This document shows positions 1-6,314 of a DNA stretch of 7,190 nucleotides, in pieces. This DNA comes from CAZEDU01 sp964511185 (GTDB lineage Bacteria > Myxococcota > Myxococcia > Myxococcales > Myxococcaceae), in contig CAZEDU010000175.1 in assembly GCA_964511185.1 (NCBI GenBank), forward strand, positions 1 through 7,190. The letters run 5' to 3'. A model generated the notes under the pieces. That model worked only from the letters and a program-made list of their open reading frames with translations. It was not told where the DNA came from and made no database searches. A program made the position numbers and the translations under genes. Each line of letters begins with the position of its first letter. Within the stretch, counting starts at the first letter, position 1.

Positions 1-1666
1 ATGGGCCTGCTCGGTGGCGGTCCGATCAGCCTCGGCTCCTTCGCAGTCGCCGCCGGCCAACACGCCGTCTTCGGAGACAAACAGGCGCGCGGCGCGATGC
101 AGGGCGCGGAGATCGCCAAACTGGCGGCCAACCCCGCCGCGGCCGCGATGGGGGGCGAGCTCGGGGACCTCATCGCCAAGAAGAGCGCGGAGACGGGCTT
201 CCCTGTCACGCACGTCTACTTCGAGGCCGCAGCCTTCAAGACGTTCTTCCAGACGAGCGACGAGGCCAACGCGGCGGCCGAGCAGGTGCTCGGCGAGTCG
301 GGCGCGCAGAAGCTGGTCGAGGCGGACACCCTCGGGGGCCGGGTGGCCGTGCCCGTCGGCGAGTTCATCGAGAAGGCGGGCAAGGTGCCGGGGCTCGCCG
401 AGCACCTCTCGAAGCAGCTGGCCACCAGCTTCGAGGGCCACAGCCAGGTGCAGCTCGAGGAGAAGAAGAAAGCGGACGAGGCGTGGGCGAAGTCCATCGC
501 CGACGAGGCGAGGAAGGAGGGGGCTTCGCCCACCCTCGATCGGTTCGACGCACTCGAGCAGCAGCTCGTCGCCACCGGGAAGATGACGAAGGGAGAAGCG
601 AAGGACGCGCTGCAGCCGATGCGCGACACCTTCCACAACTTCGCGAAGAAGTTCGGCCAGTCCGTCGAGGACCTCTTCCGCAACGTGCGCATCAACGTCG
701 ACGACGGCACGGCCAAGCTGCTCGTCGAGTACAAGAAGGCGAACGCCTCGCAGCTCCTCTCCGAGCAGCTCAACACCGGCAAAATCGACACGCAGAAGGC
801 CGCGGAGATTCTCTTCGTCGACGACGTGACGGACCTCCACACCTTCGAGGGCTTCGAGCAGATGCAGGCGGAGCAGCCCGCCGCCTCGGTGGTGGCCGTG
901 ACGCTCACCGACATCAAGCCCGTCAACGACAGCGTGAAGGGCGGCCACGGGGTGAGCGACGCGCTGCTGCGCCACATCTCGCCCGCCATCGCCGCGGCCG
1001 ATCCACTCGCCGCGCGCAAGGGCACCAACTTCGTCATCCGGGGCGATGCGAAGACGTTGGAGCAGGTGCTGCGCGACGTGCAGGCGCGCCTGCCGAAGGG
1101 CATGCACGTCGCCGGCGCCGTCGGCACGGACGCGAAGACCGCGCTCGAGAACATGGACAAGCGCGTCGACGAGGGCCGCCTCTCAGGCGAGTTCCCGACG
1201 GAGCGCGCCGACACCCACGTGAAGGACCTCGACACGCAGCTGCCGAAGATTGAGGCGGCGATGGCGAAGGCGCAGGAGAAGCGCGCGGCCAAGAAGCGCA
1301 CTCACCGCGTGAAGCCGACGGCGTCGCAGCTCGCGAAGGCGGCCGCGATGAAGCCGGAGGAATTCTTCCGGCACGCCTTCCAGGACAAGGTGGTGCCGGG
1401 GGTGCTCAGTCACACCGGGTGGGACCGGATTCCGCGCAAGGCCTTCGTCGCGAGCATCGACATCAAGGGGCTGAAGGCGATCAACGCCCTCGGCAAGGAG
1501 GTGGGCGACAAGGTGCTGCAGCTCTTCGCCGAGGTGGTGCGCGACTTCGACGGCAGCGACTTCGACTTCGCCCATTTGTCGGGAGACGAGTACGCGGCGC
1601 AGCACGACAGCCAAGAGAAACTGCAGGCTTGGCTCGACCGCATCGAGGTCGAGTTGACGAAGCGTG
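1..1666 (+). CDS. Giant phage ejected/polyvalent protein, N-terminal part (open at left edge, ends at scaffold gap)
   Basis: This is the first part of a very large phage protein that continues after the gap at 1767. The frame starting at position 1 has strongly G/C third positions throughout. It opens with ATG, but no upstream sequence is visible, so that ATG may be an internal methionine. Residues 3-25 are glycine-rich and mildly hydrophobic. Residues 65-150 contain 'THVYFEAAAFKTFF' and then 'GGRVAVPVGEFI', a pattern I remember from large phage proteins with a zincin and hydrophobic C-terminus; an HMM search is needed to confirm it. Residues 145-280 are charged and helical. Residues 296-394 look like a degenerate GGDEF fold. 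Residues 405-470 are a Lys/Ala-rich linker. Residues 479-555 begin a second GGDEF-like domain. Reading through the N run gives a false C-terminus ending at 1812 in the wrong frame. Likely role, by inference: virion-internal protein ejected into the host. Confidence 0.85.
886..1182 (+). other. Degenerate GGDEF-like domain (domain 1)
   Basis: Residues 296-394 follow the order of landmarks of a GGDEF domain. They have a hydrophobic strand and 'TDIKPVND' (K306, N309, D310), where a cyclase has 'DIDxFKxIND'. Next come 'GGHGVSD' (D320), 'ARKGTNFVI' (R339-I346) in place of R-x-GGDEF, 'GMHVAGAVG' in place of the vtvSiG strand, and 'ALENMDKRVDEGR' in place of the AD-aLY-AK-GR helix. The guanine-contacting Asn and Asp positions look conserved. 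The metal Asp is Thr301, and the signature Asp-Glu is Thr342-Asn343, so catalysis is unlikely. The assignment is by eye; structure prediction would settle it. Confidence 0.55.
1612..1666 (+). repeat. 55-base sequence before the gap, identical to 1767-1821
   Basis: The last 55 bases before the N run match, base for base, the first 55 bases after it. Both copies encode QEKLQAWLDRIEVELTKR, here in the frame starting at position 1. This looks like an unmerged contig-end overlap, not a biological repeat: a length of 55 is a common k-mer size in short-read assembly, and the copies lie exactly at the gap edges. Confidence 0.9.
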
Positions 1667-1766
1667 NNNNNNNNNNNNNNNNNNNNNNNNNNNNNNNNNN
1701 NNNNNNNNNNNNNNNNNNNNNNNNNNNNNNNNNNNNNNNNNNNNNNNNNNNNNNNNNNNNNNNNNN
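1667..1766. other. Scaffold gap, exactly 100 N
   Basis: One hundred consecutive N, a conventional placeholder length for a gap of unknown size. Because the flanks overlap by 55 identical bases, the true gap is probably zero and 155 bases (1667-1821) should be removed. That removal joins the frame from position 1 with the frame used after the gap. Confidence 0.95.
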
Positions 1767-1821
1767 CAAGAGAAACTGCAGGCTTGGCTCGACCGCATCG
1801 AGGTCGAGTTGACGAAGCGTG
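1767..1821 (+). repeat. 55-base sequence after the gap, identical to 1612-1666
   Basis: Second copy of the contig-end overlap, encoding the same 18 residues in the frame that continues to 5936. See the entry at 1612-1666. Confidence 0.9.
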
Positions 1822-4800
1822 GCGTGCCCGTCACCATGAACGGCGTTACGACGAAACTGCAGGCGCGCTTCCGCGCCGGCATCGGAGAGAAGAGCTATGG
1901 CAACGCCGACCGCGTCCTCAACGCCTCAAAGCTCGCAGAGAAAGCAGGAGTTTCAGAAGGCGCTCGAGGAGTTCCAGGCGCAGAGCGAGAGGCAGGGCGG
2001 AGTGACGTATCTGGATCAGGCGGTGGAGTTCGCCAAGAAGTGGCCGGAGGCGGAGTTCAAGCTGGCCAAGGAAAACTCCTCCACGAGCCCCGCGGAGCTG
2101 CCCCCCAAGGGTACATCGCCCGAGGGCAAGCCGACGCCGTAGCCCTCGGCGGTCGCTCGTTCGAGCAGGACCGCAACGGCTTCACGCAGATCGCCGCGAG
2201 CGGAATCGAGAAGGTCTTCCGCATCGGCCTCACTGCGAAGGCCAACAAGAGCACCTTCCTCCACGAGTCGGCGCACGTCTTCCTCGAGGTGTTCGCCGAC
2301 CTCGCTGCTCGAGCCGACGCGCCGCAGGCCGTGCGCGACGACTGGCAGACGACGCTCGACTGGTTGGGGCTGAGTAGCGAGAAGTTCCGCGCGCTTCAGG
2401 CGGACCAAACCGATGAAGGCCTGAAGCGCTTCGCTCCGTACCACGAGAAGTGGGCGAAGGCCTTCGAGCGCTACCTCGCCGAGGGCCAATACCCGACCGC
2501 CCGTCTCGCCCGCGCCTTCAAGCGCTTCCGCCTGTGGATGGGCTCCGTGTACCGGCAGCTCACGCAGCTCGGCGAGGTGAGCCCCGAAATCAAGGGCGTC
2601 TTCGACCGACTGCTCGCCACCGACGAGGAGATCGCCGCGCAGCAGGAAGGCATGCGCCTCAAGGCCCTGCCGATGGACGTGCTCGGCATGGACATCCAGG
2701 AGTACTCCGAGCACCTCGACGAGCTCGTGCAGGCCACCTCGCACGCGCGCGAGCTCGTCGACTTCCAGGTGGCGAAGGACGAGCTCCGCACCACCGAGGC
2801 GTGGTGGAAGGAGGCGAAGCGCGAGGCGCAGAAGGAGGCGGCCGCCGAGTACGAGGGCCTCACGGCGCGCAGGGCGCAGCGGCTCCTCGACGGCGAAATC
2901 TCCTCGGGCGTCGCTCAGGGCGCCGTCATCTCGCTCAACCGCGCCGAGGTCGAGGGGTGGATCGGCAAGGAGCGCGCGAAGGCCTTCCGCCTCGCCGCTG
3001 ACGGGGTGCACGCGGACGAGGTGCTTGAGGCGTACGGCGCCGAACTCGGCTACGAGACCGGGCGCGACCTGGTCGAGGCGATCGCCGCGCTCCCGTCGAA
3101 GGAGGACTTCGTCGACGCGCGGGCTGACCAGCTGATGGTGGAGCGACACCCCGGAGTGCTCGACGAGCGCCAGCGCCTCCGCGAGCTCGTCGCGAAGGGG
3201 CTCCACGGCGACAAGACGAAGGCCTGGGCGCTGAAGGAGTGGAAGGCCCTCACCGCGCGCGGGGGCCAGGGCACGCCCACGATGCCGCCGGCGTCGGTGC
3301 TCCGTCGTGCGGCCGAGCTGTTGGTGAGCGGCCGCACCGCGCGCGAGCTCGACGTCCACGCCGCTCAGGTGGCCGAGAGGAAGGCGGCCAACGACGCGCA
3401 GGTGGCAGCGCTTCGCGGCGACTACGCACAGGCGGCCGTCTTCAAGCAGAAGCAGGTGTTGAACATGTACCTGCACGACGAGCTGCGGAGCGCGAAGAAG
3501 GAGGTCGAGGCCTTCGAGCAGCTCGCCGACAAGCTGTCGAAGCTGAAGGCCCGGCAGCGCCTCGGCAAGGGCTCACCCGTCTACCGCGACGCGGTGGATC
3601 ATCTCCTCGCCACCTTCGGCCTGGCGGAGGCGCCTCAGTCGCTGGAGGGCTCGCTCGACGCGCTCCTCGCCGAGGCCGAGCGCCTGATGACGGAGAACGC
3701 GGACACCGTGGGGTTCGACCGCGCGCGCATCGTCGATCGCGCGCAGGTGGCCACTGTGGGCCCCGTGTGGAAGGCCCTCGCGCTTGAGGACCTCCGCCAC
3801 GTTCGGCGCGCCCTCACCAACATCGAGGCCGCCGCGCGCAACCGTGCCACCGTTCTGCTCGAGGAGCGCCGCGCCGACAAGGAGGCCACCATCGCCCAGC
3901 TCGAGGCCGAGGGCGAGCAGCTCGAGCGGCGCCCCGACGAGCCCACCACGGAGGCCGAGACGTTCGGCCAGTCGCTCTCCCGGCGGTGGAACCAGTTCGA
4001 CGGCGGGCTGCTGAAGGTGGAGACGATGGCGCGCTGGCTCTCCGGCGCGAAGGACACCGCCGACTTCATCAAGTCGACCTGGTTCAAGGCCATCATCGAG
4101 CCGATGCAGAAGGCGAAGACGCGGGAGATTGACCTCTTCCGCGAGCACGTCGCCCCCGTGGTGAAGGCCTTCGAGGCGATTCCGGAGAAGACGCAGGAGC
4201 GCTGGATGGAGCGCTTCGACGGCAAGAAGTACTTCCCCTCGCACGTGGCTGAGAAGCTGCCGCAACGCCGCTTCGAGGTGCTGATGATGCTCCTCAACTC
4301 GGGCAACGAGTCGAACCTTCAGCGCCTCACGGAGGGGCGCGGCATCACCGAGGCCGAGCTCCGCGCCGCGGCCGAGGCCGTCGGCGTCACGAAGGAGGAA
4401 TACACCTGGCTGCAGAGCATCTGGGACGCGGCCGAGTCGCTGAAGCCGCTCGCCTTCGACCTCGAGGAGCAAGACTCGGGCGTGCGCCCGGATTCGATTC
4501 CAGCGCGCGCCTTCGACACGCCGCACGGCCCCGTGAAGGGCGGCTACTTCCCGGCCGTGTACGATCGCGTCGCCGCGGCGGGAAAGAAGCAGGAGGCCTC
4601 GCTCGCCGGCTTCGTGGACCCGAGCTACACGCGGCCGGCGACCTCGCACTCCTTCCTCAAGCAGCGCGTCGACGGCTTCAGCGACATCATCAGCCTCTCG
4701 CCGGCGTCGATTCAGCGGCACTTCACGCAGGTGGTGCACGATGTCTCGCACCGCCAGGCCATCAAGAGCGTCGGCACGCTGCTCCTCGACCAACGCATCC

Positions 4801-5936
4801 AGAAGCTCTTGCGCGAGCGCCTCGGCTCAGGCCGCGCCGAGCAATTCACAGAGTGGGTGGGCGACGTCGCCCGCCAGCGCGGCGCGGCGATGAGCTCCAG
4901 CCCGGGCCTCCGCTTCCTCGCCGAGCTCGCGAGCAGGGTGCGCGGGAACATCATCACCGCGGCCCTCGGCTACAAGCTGCCCAACGCGGCGGAGGACTTC
5001 ACATCAAACCTGCTCTCCGCCGTCCCGGCGAGCGACTTGAAGGCGAAGCACCTCGTCGGCGCCGTCAACGAGGCGTTCACCAACGGCCTGCGCGAGACAC
5101 GCGCCTTCGTGCTCTCGAAGAGCGGCGAGCTCCGAGCGCGGAAGGACCAGGTGCAGCGCGAGCTCGCCAAGCAGCTCCGACACCTCACCGAGGACGGCAT
5201 CGGCAAGGTGCTCAACCAGGGCCCTATCGGCTGGTACAAGGATCACGCCTTCGCCTTCGCCGAGGGCGTCGAGGTCGTCACCGGCACCACCATCTGGCTG
5301 GGCGCGTACCGCCAGGCGCTGCAGCGCGAGGGCACCACCGACGCCGAGGCCGTCACGTTCGCCGATGCGACGGTGCGCCAGGTAATGGTGAGCCACAGCC
5401 CCGTCGACCTCTCGACCATCATGCGTGACAAGGGCGTCATCGGTCACATGCTGATGTTCCACGGCGCTTTCAACCACTTCTACAACCAGTTCCGGAACCT
5501 GCAGCAGCAGGGGAAGGGTGCCGACTCCGCGAAGCTCATCGCCATCAAGTCCGGCAAGGCCCTCGCGCTCTCGGTGGCGCTGTTCGCGATCGGCTCTCTC
5601 GCTCGCGGGCAGGGCCCCGAGGAGGGCGAACCCTGGGAGGAGTGGCTCTTCCGGAAGATGGCGCTCGAGGGCCTCCTGCAGCTCGTCCCCGGCGCCGGCG
5701 TCGTCGGCAACACGCTCGCCTCGAGCATGCGCGGGAAGCTGACCAGCACGCGCAACAACTCCCTCTTCGGCGTCGCCGGCAACGTGACGGACTCGGTGCT
5801 GAAGGCGGCGAAGAGCGACGATCCGAAGACGAAGGTGAAGGCCGCGCTGCAGGTGCTCGGGCCCACGACGGGCGTGCCGACGTCCGCACCGCTGCAGGTC
5901 GGCGAGCCCATCTGGGACTGGATCAACGGGGAGTGA
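1767..5936 (+). CDS. Giant phage ejected/polyvalent protein, C-terminal part (zincin, helical region, hydrophobic C-terminus)
   Basis: This continues the gene that begins at the left edge and ends at TGA 5934-5936. With the overlap collapsed, the protein has at least 1926 residues. Order: end of the second GGDEF-like domain (to about residue 600); a linker with foreign codon usage in this frame (about 595-655); a zincin with H703-E-S-A-H707; a long charged helical stretch (about 830-1270); a C-terminal module (about 1275-1640) with 'GGYFPAVYDR' (1462-1471) and 'HFTQVVHDVSH' (1522-1532); and a final region with 'WLGAYRQAL' (1714-1722), 'HGAFNHFYNQFRN' and hydrophobic segments near 1803-1818 and 1835-1860. 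I recall this set from large phage ejected proteins. The ATG at 1419 is out of frame before the gap, so it is not a start. The end overlaps the minus-strand lipoprotein gene by 14 bases. Placement just before a T7-type fibre fits a T7 gp16-like role. Function is inferred from domains. Confidence 0.88.
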   Translation, partial: QEKLQAWLDRIEVELTKRGVPVTMNGVTTKLQARFRAGIGEKSYGNADRVLNASKLAEKAGVSEGARGVPGAEREAGRSDVSGSGGGVRQEVAGGGVQAGQGKLLHEPRGAAPQGYIARGQADAVALGGRSFEQDRNGFTQIAASGIEKVFRIGLTAKANKSTFLHESAHVFLEVFADLAARADAPQAVRDDWQTTLDWLGLSSEKFRALQADQTDEGLKRFAPYHEKWAKAFERYLAEGQYPTARLARAFKRFRLWMGSVYRQLTQLGEVSPEIKGVFDRLLATDEEIAAQQEGMRLKALPMDVLGMDIQEYSEHLDELVQATSHARELVDFQVAKDELRTTEAWWKEAKREAQKEAAAEYEGLTARRAQRLLDGEISSGVAQGAVISLNRAEVEGWIGKERAKAFRLAADGVHADEVLEAYGAELGYETGRDLVEAIAALPSKEDFVDARADQLMVERHPGVLDERQRLRELVAKGLHGDKTKAWALKEWKALTARGGQGTPTMPPASVLRRAAELLVSGRTARELDVHAAQVAERKAANDAQVAALRGDYAQAAVFKQKQVLNMYLHDELRSAKKEVEAFEQLADKLSKLKARQRLGKGSPVYRDAVDHLLATFGLAEAPQSLEGSLDALLAEAERLMTENADTVGFDRARIVDRAQVATVGPVWKALALEDLRHVRRALTNIEAAARNRATVLLEERRADKEATIAQLEAEGEQLERRPDEPTTEAETFGQSLSRRWNQFDGGLLKVETMARWLSGAKDTADFIKSTWFKAIIEPMQKAKTREIDLFREHVAPVVKAFEAIPEKTQERWMERFDGKKYFPSHVAEKLPQRRFEVLMMLLNSGNESNLQRLTEGRGITEAELRAAAEAVGVTKEEYTWLQSIWDAAESLKPLAFDLEEQDSGVRPDSIPARAFDTPHGPVKGGYFPAVYDRVAAAGKKQEASLAGFVDPSYTRPATSHSFLKQRVDGFSDIISLSPASIQRHFTQVVHDVSHRQAIKSVGTLLLDQRIQKLLRERLGSGRAEQFTEWVGDVARQRGAAMSSSPGLRFLAELASRVRGNIITAALGYKLPNAAEDFTSNLLSAVPASDLKAKHLVGAVNEAFTNGLRETRAFVLSKSGELRARKDQVQRELAKQLRHLTEDGIGKVLNQGPIGWYKDHAFAFAEGVEVVTGTTIWLGAYRQALQREGTTDAEAVTFADATVRQVMVSHSPVDLSTIMRDKGVIGHMLMFHGAFNHFYNQFRNLQQQGKGADSAKLIAIKSGKALALSVALFAIGSLARGQGPEEGEPWEEWLFRKMALEGLLQLVPGAGVVGNTLASSMRGKLTSTRNNSLFGVAGNVTDSVLKAAKSDDPKTKVKAALQVLGPTTGVPTSAPLQVGEPIWDWINGE
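1884..1888 (+). promoter_or_regulatory. Shine-Dalgarno-like GGAGA before the ATG at 1897
   Basis: GGAGA, followed by GAAGAGCT, stands 8 bases before ATG 1897-1899, a near-ideal distance. It lies inside the giant frame, where it encodes part of 'IGEKSYG', so it could be coincidence. It is the main argument that the 81-residue frame is translated independently. Confidence 0.4.
1897..2142 (+). CDS. Possible nested 81-residue protein overlapping the giant gene in another frame
   Basis: The ATG at 1897 opens an 81-codon frame ending at TAG 2140-2142, lying wholly inside the giant frame but shifted. From 1921 to 2100, by hand count, about 52 of 60 third positions are G or C in this frame, against about 24 of 60 in the giant frame, so codon bias clearly supports this one. 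The product starts 'MATPTASSTPQSSQRKQEF', has an amphipathic, charged helical middle (KALEEFQAQ, AVEFAKKWPEAEFKLAK) and ends in a Pro/Thr/Lys-rich tail. It has no cysteine or membrane segment, and I do not recognise it. The alternative is that the segment is the giant protein's own linker, displaced by a +1 shift near 1930-1945 and a -1 shift near the run of six C at 2101-2106, either real or from sequencing error. Coding of the segment is well supported; independence as a gene is uncertain. Confidence 0.5.
   Translation: MATPTASSTPQSSQRKQEFQKALEEFQAQSERQGGVTYLDQAVEFAKKWPEAEFKLAKENSSTSPAELPPKGTSPEGKPTP
2217..2640 (+). other. Zincin-like metallopeptidase domain (HESAH) in the giant protein
   Basis: Residues about 688-829. 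'STFLHESAHVFLEVF' contains the HExxH zinc-binding motif, with H703 and H707 as predicted ligands and E704 as the catalytic base. About 56 residues later comes 'YHEKWAKAFERYLAEG' (H763, E764, E771), where a third ligand could lie, then 'FKRFRLWMGSVYRQL' and 'GVFDRLLATDEEIA'. I recall this combination, STFLHE.xH followed by HEKxA.xFExYL.EG and VFDRLLATDEEI, from large phage and mobile-element proteins. Such domains are thought to cut host or phage proteins after ejection. The third ligand and the substrate are inferred or unknown. Confidence 0.75.
2641..3950 (+). other. Long charged helical region of the giant protein
   Basis: Residues about 830-1265 are rich in Glu, Lys, Arg, Ala and Leu, with very little proline and long heptad-like stretches. 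Examples are residues 868-900 around W883-W884 (TTEAWWKEAKREAQKEAA) and the later stretches 'ELRSAKKEVEAFEQLADK' and 'ATIAQLEAEGEQLERR'. No catalytic motif is visible. A structural or coiled-coil role inside the virion or during ejection is likely. Confidence 0.55.
3960..5933 (+). other. C-terminal module of the giant protein with hydrophobic segments
   Basis: Residues about 1269-1926. The first half has conserved-looking landmarks, 'RRWNQFDGGLLKVE', 'LNSGNESNLQRL', 'GGYFPAVYDR' and 'HFTQVVHDVSHR'. The second half has 'VGTLLLDQRIQKLL', 'ITAALGYKLPNAAEDF', 'GTTIWLGAYRQAL' and 'GHMLMFHGAFNHFYNQF'. Hydrophobic stretches lie near residues 1803-1818 (LALSVALFAIGSLARG) and 1835-1860 (ALEGLLQLVPGAGVVGN), and could insert in the host membrane during DNA ejection. 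I recall this layout at the C-terminus of phage polyvalent proteins, possibly one of the LPD families, but cannot name the family with confidence. Confidence 0.5.
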
Positions 5937-6279
5937 GCGCGTACGCGACGACGGGCACCACGACGGCGGCCGCCACGATGCCGGCGATGAGCCCGAAAGT
6001 CCGGGCGCCGCTGAATCGGCGCACCGACGCCTGTACGCACCGCCCCTGCTCGGGCTGCGCCTCGCAGTAGGCATTCGCCCGCGCCTCCGCGCCGCAGTCC
6101 GCCAAGCAGAGCATGCCCTCACTGGCGCCGCGGATCGCGTCGACCGACTTGCACCGGTTGACGCACTCGACCTCGGCGTCCTCCGGGATGATCACCGCGT
6201 AAGGGACTCTCACGTGACAGCCCGACGCCAGGAGAAGGACCACCGCCATCGACCAGGTGCGCATGAGGCAAGCGTACAT
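5923..6279 (-). CDS. Small cysteine-rich lipoprotein with C-terminal membrane segment (possible one-piece spanin or lysogeny cargo gene)
   Basis: The frame encodes 118 residues from ATG at 6279, or 113 from ATG at 6264. A weak GGGGGA lies 9 bases before the first ATG, so I keep that start. The N-terminus is a lipoprotein signal: R7, hydrophobic 'AVVLLLASG', lipobox Cys21, and His at +2, which does not signal inner-membrane retention. The ectodomain has six cysteines (C39, C43, C58, C62, C72, C81), including twin CX3C pairs 14 residues apart, typical of a disulfide-locked helical hairpin. Residues 94-115 (TFGLIAGIVAAAVVV...) form a membrane segment, followed by a very short tail. Third positions are strongly G/C in this frame, and no comparable plus-strand gene exists here. 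A lipid anchor plus C-terminal membrane segment is the layout of unimolecular spanins such as T1 gp11. Arginines 87, 88 and 93 before the segment fit the expected topology poorly. Alternatively it is a host-derived or moron lipoprotein. Confidence 0.75.
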   Translation of the reverse strand: MYACLMRTWSMAVVLLLASGCHVRVPYAVIIPEDAEVECVNRCKSVDAIRGASEGMLCLADCGAEARANAYCEAQPEQGRCVQASVRRFSGARTFGLIAGIVAAAVVVPVVAYALTPR

Positions 6280-6314
6280 CGGAGGCTGTCCCCCGCCGAG
6301 GCCACTCTCGCTTC
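6280..6314. promoter_or_regulatory. Short divergent intergenic region with candidate ribosome binding sites
   Basis: Only 35 bases separate the minus-strand lipoprotein start (6279) from the GTG of the tail-fibre gene (6315). On the minus strand, GGGGGA (6294-6289) is 9 bases before the lipoprotein ATG. On the plus strand, GAGG (6298-6301) is 13 bases before the fibre GTG, and GGAGG (6281-6285) is too far, at 29 bases. I see no convincing -35/-10 pair. Any promoter for either gene must lie partly inside the other gene. Confidence 0.3.

Larger units (their letters stand above)
1435..1957 (+). other. GGDEF-like domain with SGDEY signature (domain 2), split by the assembly gap
   Basis: This domain covers residues about 479-600 after the overlap is collapsed. 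GGDEF domains condense two GTP into c-di-GMP. Compared with PleD from memory, the metal Asp is D487, the phosphate Lys K492, the guanine-contacting Asn N495 and Asp D503, and the signature is S527-G528-D529-E530-Y531. After the gap, 'ARFRAGIG' matches the vtvSiG strand and 'NADRVLNASKLAEKAG' the AD-x-AL-x-AK helix. The second Asp of the DxD (K489) and the Asp after Asn (A496) are lost, and there is no RxxD inhibitory site before the signature. It may be active or only ligand-binding. That the fold completes only when the gap is collapsed supports both calls. Confidence 0.65.

Noticed and set aside
216..1301. 361-residue minus-strand frame
   Set aside because: Serine-rich mirror of the plus-strand gene, produced by high GC at third positions. 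The plus frame has recognisable domains.
1419..1766. N-terminal extension of the downstream frame beginning at ATG 1419
   Set aside because: Before the gap this frame gives an Arg/Gly-rich shadow of the true frame, which encodes the GGDEF-like domain. It connects to the downstream frame only through the artificial 100-N run.
1667..1812. Continuation of the upstream frame through the N run to a stop at 1812
   Set aside because: After the N run this reads the repeated 55 bases in the wrong frame (KRNCRLGSTASRSS). The same bases in the correct frame repeat the residues before the gap.
1612..1821. Biological direct repeat or mobile-element target duplication
   Set aside because: The copies sit exactly at the N-run edges, and collapsing them restores frame and fold, which fits an assembly overlap better.
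2016..3476. 486-residue minus-strand frame
   Set aside because: Leu/Arg/Val-rich antisense shadow of the zincin and helical region; no recognisable motif.
3573..4793. 406-residue minus-strand frame
   Set aside because: Antisense shadow of the giant gene with low-complexity Arg/Leu/Glu composition.
5937..5990. Transcription terminator between the convergent giant and lipoprotein genes
   Set aside because: The region has GC-rich self-complementary bits (around gcggccgc) but no stable stem followed by a T run on either strand.
5004..6122. 372-residue minus-strand frame
   Set aside because: Shadow of the giant gene's C-terminus that also runs across the lipoprotein gene in a frame with poorer protein character.
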